From NCBI GenBank assembly GCA_009777725.1, contig WRLG01000003.1, positions 1-64,000 on the forward strand: a stretch of 64,000 nt of DNA, in the 5' to 3' direction. Shown here piece after piece: positions 60,474-64,000 of this stretch. Both the position numbers and the translations under genes were made by a program. Below the pieces are notes generated by a model, which was given only the letters and a program-made list of their open reading frames with translations, did no database searches and was not told the DNA's origin. The DNA is from Oscillospiraceae bacterium. GTDB lineage: Bacteria; Bacillota; Clostridia; Oscillospirales; Ruminococcaceae. Each line of letters begins with the position of its first letter. Within the stretch, counting starts at the first letter, position 1.

Positions 60474-62177
60474 TTAGTCTATTACTGTCCAATTGTCTAA
60501 ATCATTAGCATCTCCGATTATTTCATAATTGTCAAAGTCCCATCCATAACCATAACGCTTTCTTACTTGCGGAATGTTTTGTTCAATTATGTCAAAATAT
60601 GAAAGCCCGTATTCTTCATGCGGTATACCCGCTAATTCGAGAACACTGGGTATGAAATTCACATTAGAAAGCTCCGCTGTTTTATTTCTTGCCATTTCAC
60701 CGCGAGTGTGACGGGGTTTTATAAGTAAGCCGATGGTTCCCAACGAAATTTTTTCATATCTGTGGTCGGCTACAAGGATTATTGTTGAAGTATCATATAT
60801 GCCGATTTCCTTCATCTGCTTAAAATATTCCTCCAAAATTTCAAAGCTCCCTGCTCCAGTACCCTCGTTAGATTCTGAATAACGACCCGTGTAGCTGATA
60901 TAATTAAGATGTATAAAAGCAAAGGTAGGGCTTTCACTTTGGGTGCGAAGACCGCTTTTTTTTAAATGAGAGTAAAGCAACGCGTCCGAAGACGAACCTA
61001 CTGAATGAGGTAAGATGTCATCAGATTCATAATAAAAAAAATTAATGCTGAAATCGGGGTCAACAAGAGTCTCCAGAACAAAAGCCTTTGCATAATAAGG
61101 CAATACTTTAGCGAATGTAAATCTAACAGAACAATATGCTACCTCGCAATAATTTATTTTATCTTCCGTTTCCAAAAGCATTTCCAGATTATCAGCAAGC
61201 CCGAACAGCTTCGAAAAGCTCCTAAAGCTTCTGGGCTTGTCCAGTAATAAGATTGTCCGATAATCATTCTCGCGTAGCGTATCAATTAAAACTTGATTTT
61301 CCCAAGCTCTGTTCAAATAATCAATCTTATGCTCTCCCTTAGTGTAATGCACCCCGGTCAGCATCTGAGTTACCGACCTTAATGTATCTACATACATTGA
61401 TGTATTATTTTCATAGAAAGTAAAACCATCTAATTGTTCATACAGCTGCGGGTGCGCTTCAAGCGCATCGTCCATCATTGATGCGTCAAACCCATCCATC
61501 AGGAATACGATGATATTATCCTCGGTTGAAAACTCCAGAGCTTTGTTGTATGAAAGATAATAAGGAGCTCTGACATCGTCTGTATCGTATTTTACAAAGC
61601 CTGCGGCAATTCCCGACAGTTGCATCCCGATAATAATAACCGCCGTAATCAATATCCCCTTTTCCCATTTAATGTCCTTATACTTAGGGCTGTCCGTAAG
61701 ACCCTTCCAGACAATAAGCGGCATAACTAAAAGTACAAACCAAATAAATAAATTAACATAAAAATACATATTCACATCAAAATATGTATCGTTCCCATCA
61801 CTTAAATTAACCATTCTTCCATTTAAAAAAAGCGTTTGAAAATAAGAGGCTACTGTGAAGCCGAATAACAAAAGGGTTATAATATCAAGAACAACCCCTC
61901 TGAAAATCAAAGGAAAAATAATCAGAACAAATGCAAACAAGCACAAGCTTATAATCAGCATAGGGAAAATGAAATCCGCAACTCCGATATTAAAGTCGTT
62001 TACATTATGCAGATATAAATCCAGCGGCATCAATAAAAACAGAGAAATTATAAACATTGCGGAAGATGTGATAAATGCCGAACTCCTTTGCTTAGGCAGG
62101 GTGAAAATTGTTTGAAATATATTCACCTTCGCACTTTCAGTTTTTTCACCGTCTTGGGTTGTTGATTTACGGTTCAT
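60474..62177 (-). CDS. Membrane phosphoglycerol transferase/sulfatase-like protein (copy 2)
   Basis: 567 residues, same topology as its neighbours. FLMDGFDASMM at the first metal site, Thr in DTLRSVTQMLTG, FIHLNYISYTG, and VADHRY where ADHG is usual. The last about 90 residues are almost identical to copy 1, while the middle differs, a pattern fitting recent duplication or gene conversion. 18 bp follow copy 1; RBS GGAGGG. Confidence 0.85.
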   Translation of the reverse strand: MNRKSTTQDGEKTESAKVNIFQTIFTLPKQRSSAFITSSAMFIISLFLLMPLDLYLHNVNDFNIGVADFIFPMLIISLCLFAFVLIIFPLIFRGVVLDIITLLLFGFTVASYFQTLFLNGRMVNLSDGNDTYFDVNMYFYVNLFIWFVLLVMPLIVWKGLTDSPKYKDIKWEKGILITAVIIIGMQLSGIAAGFVKYDTDDVRAPYYLSYNKALEFSTEDNIIVFLMDGFDASMMDDALEAHPQLYEQLDGFTFYENNTSMYVDTLRSVTQMLTGVHYTKGEHKIDYLNRAWENQVLIDTLRENDYRTILLLDKPRSFRSFSKLFGLADNLEMLLETEDKINYCEVAYCSVRFTFAKVLPYYAKAFVLETLVDPDFSINFFYYESDDILPHSVGSSSDALLYSHLKKSGLRTQSESPTFAFIHLNYISYTGRYSESNEGTGAGSFEILEEYFKQMKEIGIYDTSTIILVADHRYEKISLGTIGLLIKPRHTRGEMARNKTAELSNVNFIPSVLELAGIPHEEYGLSYFDIIEQNIPQVRKRYGYGWDFDNYEIIGDANDLDNWTVID

Positions 62178-62195
62178 GATGAGTTTCCCTCCTTT

Positions 62196-63860
62196 TTAAT
62201 CTATTATTGTCCAATTGTCCAAATCATTAGCATCTCCGATTATTTGATGATTGTCAGCCCACCACCCGTAACCGTAACGCCTTCTTACTTGCGGAATATT
62301 TCCCTCAATTATATCAAAATATGAAAGTCCGTATTCTTCATGCGGTATACCTGCTAATTCGAGAACACTGGGTATGAAATTCTCGTTGGAAAGCTCTGCC
62401 GTTTTGTTTCTTGCCATTTCACCGCGAGTGTGCCGGGGCTTTATAAGCAACCCGGTAGTTCCTATTGTTTTTTTGAGAAACCTATGGTCAGCAACAAGAA
62501 TTATTGCTGAAGTATCGTATATGCCGGCTTCTTTAAGCTGTGTAAAATATTCATCCAGAATAACAAAGCTACCGGTTCCATCGCCCACATCCGCTCCGAA
62601 GTAATCGGGACTATAGGTTATATAATTAAGATGTATAAAAACAAACGTATTGCTGTCGCCTTGGGTGCGAAGACCGCTTTTTTTCAAATGAGAGTAAAGC
62701 AACATATCCGAATTTTTTCCTACCACGAAATACAGGATGTCATCAGATTCATGATGGAAAAATTTGGCACTGAAATCGGGAGTAATTATAGTTTCCATAA
62801 CAACCTCCTTTAGATAGTAAGGAAATACTCTGTAGAATATAAATTTTACAGCTTGCTTCGCTACCTCATGATACTTTATTCTGCTTTCAGATTTTGAAAG
62901 CATTTCCAGATTATCGGCGCGCCCCAACATCTGACCATAGAAGTCAAATGTATTCAATTTATCCGGCAGCATCACTGCATTATAATGATTCTCACGCAAA
63001 ATATCAACTAAACCATGGCTCTCCCAAGCTCTGTTCAAAAAATCCTCACGGTATTCGTCTTTGATGTAGTTCGTTCCTGTCAGCATGTGAACTACCGATT
63101 TTATAGTGTCAATATATACCGATGTATTATTTTCATAAAAAGTGAATCCGTCTAATTGTTCATATAATATCGGATTAGCTTCAAGCGCATCATTCATTAT
63201 TGACGAATCAAATCCATCCATCAAGAACACGATGATATTATCTTTACTTGAAAGCTCCAGAGCACTGTTGTATGAAAGATAATAAGGAGAATTGACAGTT
63301 CTCGCATCATATTTGAAAAAGCCGGCGGCAACTCCTGCTAATTGCATTCCGATAATAATAACTGCCGCGATAAAGACCCCCTTTTCCCATTTAATGTCTT
63401 TATACTTAGGGCTGTCCGTAAAGCCTTTCCAGACAGCAAGCGGCATAACCAAAAGTATAAGCCAAATAAGAAAATTAAAATACGCATACATATCTAAATA
63501 TGTATCTTCAAGATTAATTAAACTAACCGTTCTTCTGTTTAAAAAAAGCGTTTGAAAATAAGAGGCTACCACAAAGCCTAGTAACAAAAGAGTTATAACA
63601 TCAAGAGCACTTCCTCTGAAAAGCAAAGGTAAAAAAAGCAGAAGAAATGCGAATAAGCATAGGCTTATAATCAGCATAGGCAAAATAAAATCCCCAACCG
63701 CGATGCCGAAATCATTTACATTGTGCAAATACAAATCAAGCGGCATTAATAAAAACAGAGAAAGCACAAACATGGTGCAAGAGACGATAAATGCCGAACC
63801 CCTTTGCTTTGGCAGATTGAAAATAGTTGGAAATAATTTCCCGTCAGACTTAGTTTTCAT
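62196..63860 (-). CDS. Membrane phosphoglycerol transferase/sulfatase-like protein (copy 1)
   Basis: About 554 residues, five N-terminal helices and an extracellular sulfatase-fold domain. FLMDGFDSSIM, Thr in DTIKSVVHMLTG, FIHLNYITYS, and VADHRF at the second metal site. I use ATG 63860, which has GGAG ten bases before; the upstream TTG at 63869 has none. The start lies inside the end of the CDP-glycerol-transferase-like gene, so the cluster is one operon. Confidence 0.85.
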   Translation of the reverse strand: MKTKSDGKLFPTIFNLPKQRGSAFIVSCTMFVLSLFLLMPLDLYLHNVNDFGIAVGDFILPMLIISLCLFAFLLLFLPLLFRGSALDVITLLLLGFVVASYFQTLFLNRRTVSLINLEDTYLDMYAYFNFLIWLILLVMPLAVWKGFTDSPKYKDIKWEKGVFIAAVIIIGMQLAGVAAGFFKYDARTVNSPYYLSYNSALELSSKDNIIVFLMDGFDSSIMNDALEANPILYEQLDGFTFYENNTSVYIDTIKSVVHMLTGTNYIKDEYREDFLNRAWESHGLVDILRENHYNAVMLPDKLNTFDFYGQMLGRADNLEMLSKSESRIKYHEVAKQAVKFIFYRVFPYYLKEVVMETIITPDFSAKFFHHESDDILYFVVGKNSDMLLYSHLKKSGLRTQGDSNTFVFIHLNYITYSPDYFGADVGDGTGSFVILDEYFTQLKEAGIYDTSAIILVADHRFLKKTIGTTGLLIKPRHTRGEMARNKTAELSNENFIPSVLELAGIPHEEYGLSYFDIIEGNIPQVRRRYGYGWWADNHQIIGDANDLDNWTIID

Positions 63861-64000
63861 TTTTATCAAGCTCCTTTATTTGTTCAATAATATAATTACC
63901 GCCGAAATGAGCGGCTTCACCTATGTTGTACATGTAATCATTAATAAGCTTGTCTATTTTATTTCGGTATTCTTCCTTGTTGCCAAGCAGTTTTCCGATA
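63850..64000 (-). CDS. C-terminal end of a CDP-glycerol glycerophosphotransferase-like protein (partial)
   Basis: 49 codons to a TAA at 63850-63852: YRNKIDKLINDYMYNIGEAA and then IIEQIKELDKNEN. The pattern fits the C-terminal helix region of TagB/TagF-type CDP-glycerol transferases, which build poly(glycerol phosphate) chains. The identification from this tail is tentative, but it suits the following transferase genes. Confidence 0.5.
   Translation of the reverse strand, partial: IGKLLGNKEEYRNKIDKLINDYMYNIGEAAHFGGNYIIEQIKELDKNEN

Overview
The window reads as a piece of chromosome from a Gram-positive, endospore-lineage bacterium of the Bacillota, class Clostridia, probably an Oscillospiraceae/Ruminococcaceae-like gut or rumen organism. 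This is inferred from gene families: class B sortases, a SpoIID-like protein, a tiny spoVM gene, glycerol-phosphate polymer genes and the YmfF/YmfH peptidase pair. The exact species cannot be told. Twelve promoters with near-consensus TTGACA/TATAAT boxes and 17-bp spacers can be read directly. No rRNA, tRNA or CRISPR array was found.

1-5.9 kb is an integrated mobilizable element, all on the minus strand: tyrosine integrase, MobQ-type relaxase, an oriT with a recognisable nick region, a DUF3847-like protein, a DUF3987 protein, an excisionase-like protein and a small unknown gene. Two of these genes carry one-base frameshifts, both in short homopolymers, so the element is either decaying or mis-sequenced. 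Two 30-bp inverted copies of one sequence bracket the mobilization module.

5.9-14 kb (minus) holds a zinc-ribbon protein, pyrimidine-nucleoside phosphorylase, a SpoIID/LytB protein and four consecutive, catalytically complete class B sortases. 14.2-20.9 kb (plus) is housekeeping: ddl, murI, a DUF1934 protein, argS, a cation/proton antiporter and purD. A repeat-built coiled-coil protein and RidA follow.

22.2-26.9 kb is a signalling operon: leader peptide, REC-HD-GYP response regulator, FIST sensor and hybrid histidine kinase. Two half-size TSUP transporters, ruvX and a GH13 enzyme fused to a DUF1653 domain come next. 30.2-36.5 kb carries a large FtsX-type permease, DinD and a solute-binding lipoprotein. 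SpoVM, a DUF6774-like protein, a Xer recombinase and a DHH phosphoesterase lie at 36.6-39.7 kb. The DHH gene is preceded by the same kind of leader peptide and hairpin as the HD-GYP gene.

39.9-45.6 kb (plus) has two M16 peptidases, lgt, folD and a secreted transglutaminase-like protein. 45.6-56.9 kb (minus) has ispF, a chorismate mutase-IspD fusion, a DUF362 protein, rimM, an LCP-like protein, a SLOG protein, the three-gene AmmeMemoRadiSam set overlapping glgP, and a tocopherol-cyclase-like/Rieske-flavoprotein pair. 57.8-58.7 kb is a graveyard of gene fragments. The window ends in three tandem membrane phosphoglycerol-transferase/sulfatase paralogues behind a CDP-glycerol-transferase-like gene, which points to teichoic-acid-type polymer modification.

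The strongest candidates for something undescribed are the shared leader-peptide/hairpin element at 22.2 and 39.7 kb, the chorismate mutase-IspD fusion, and the four-sortase array.
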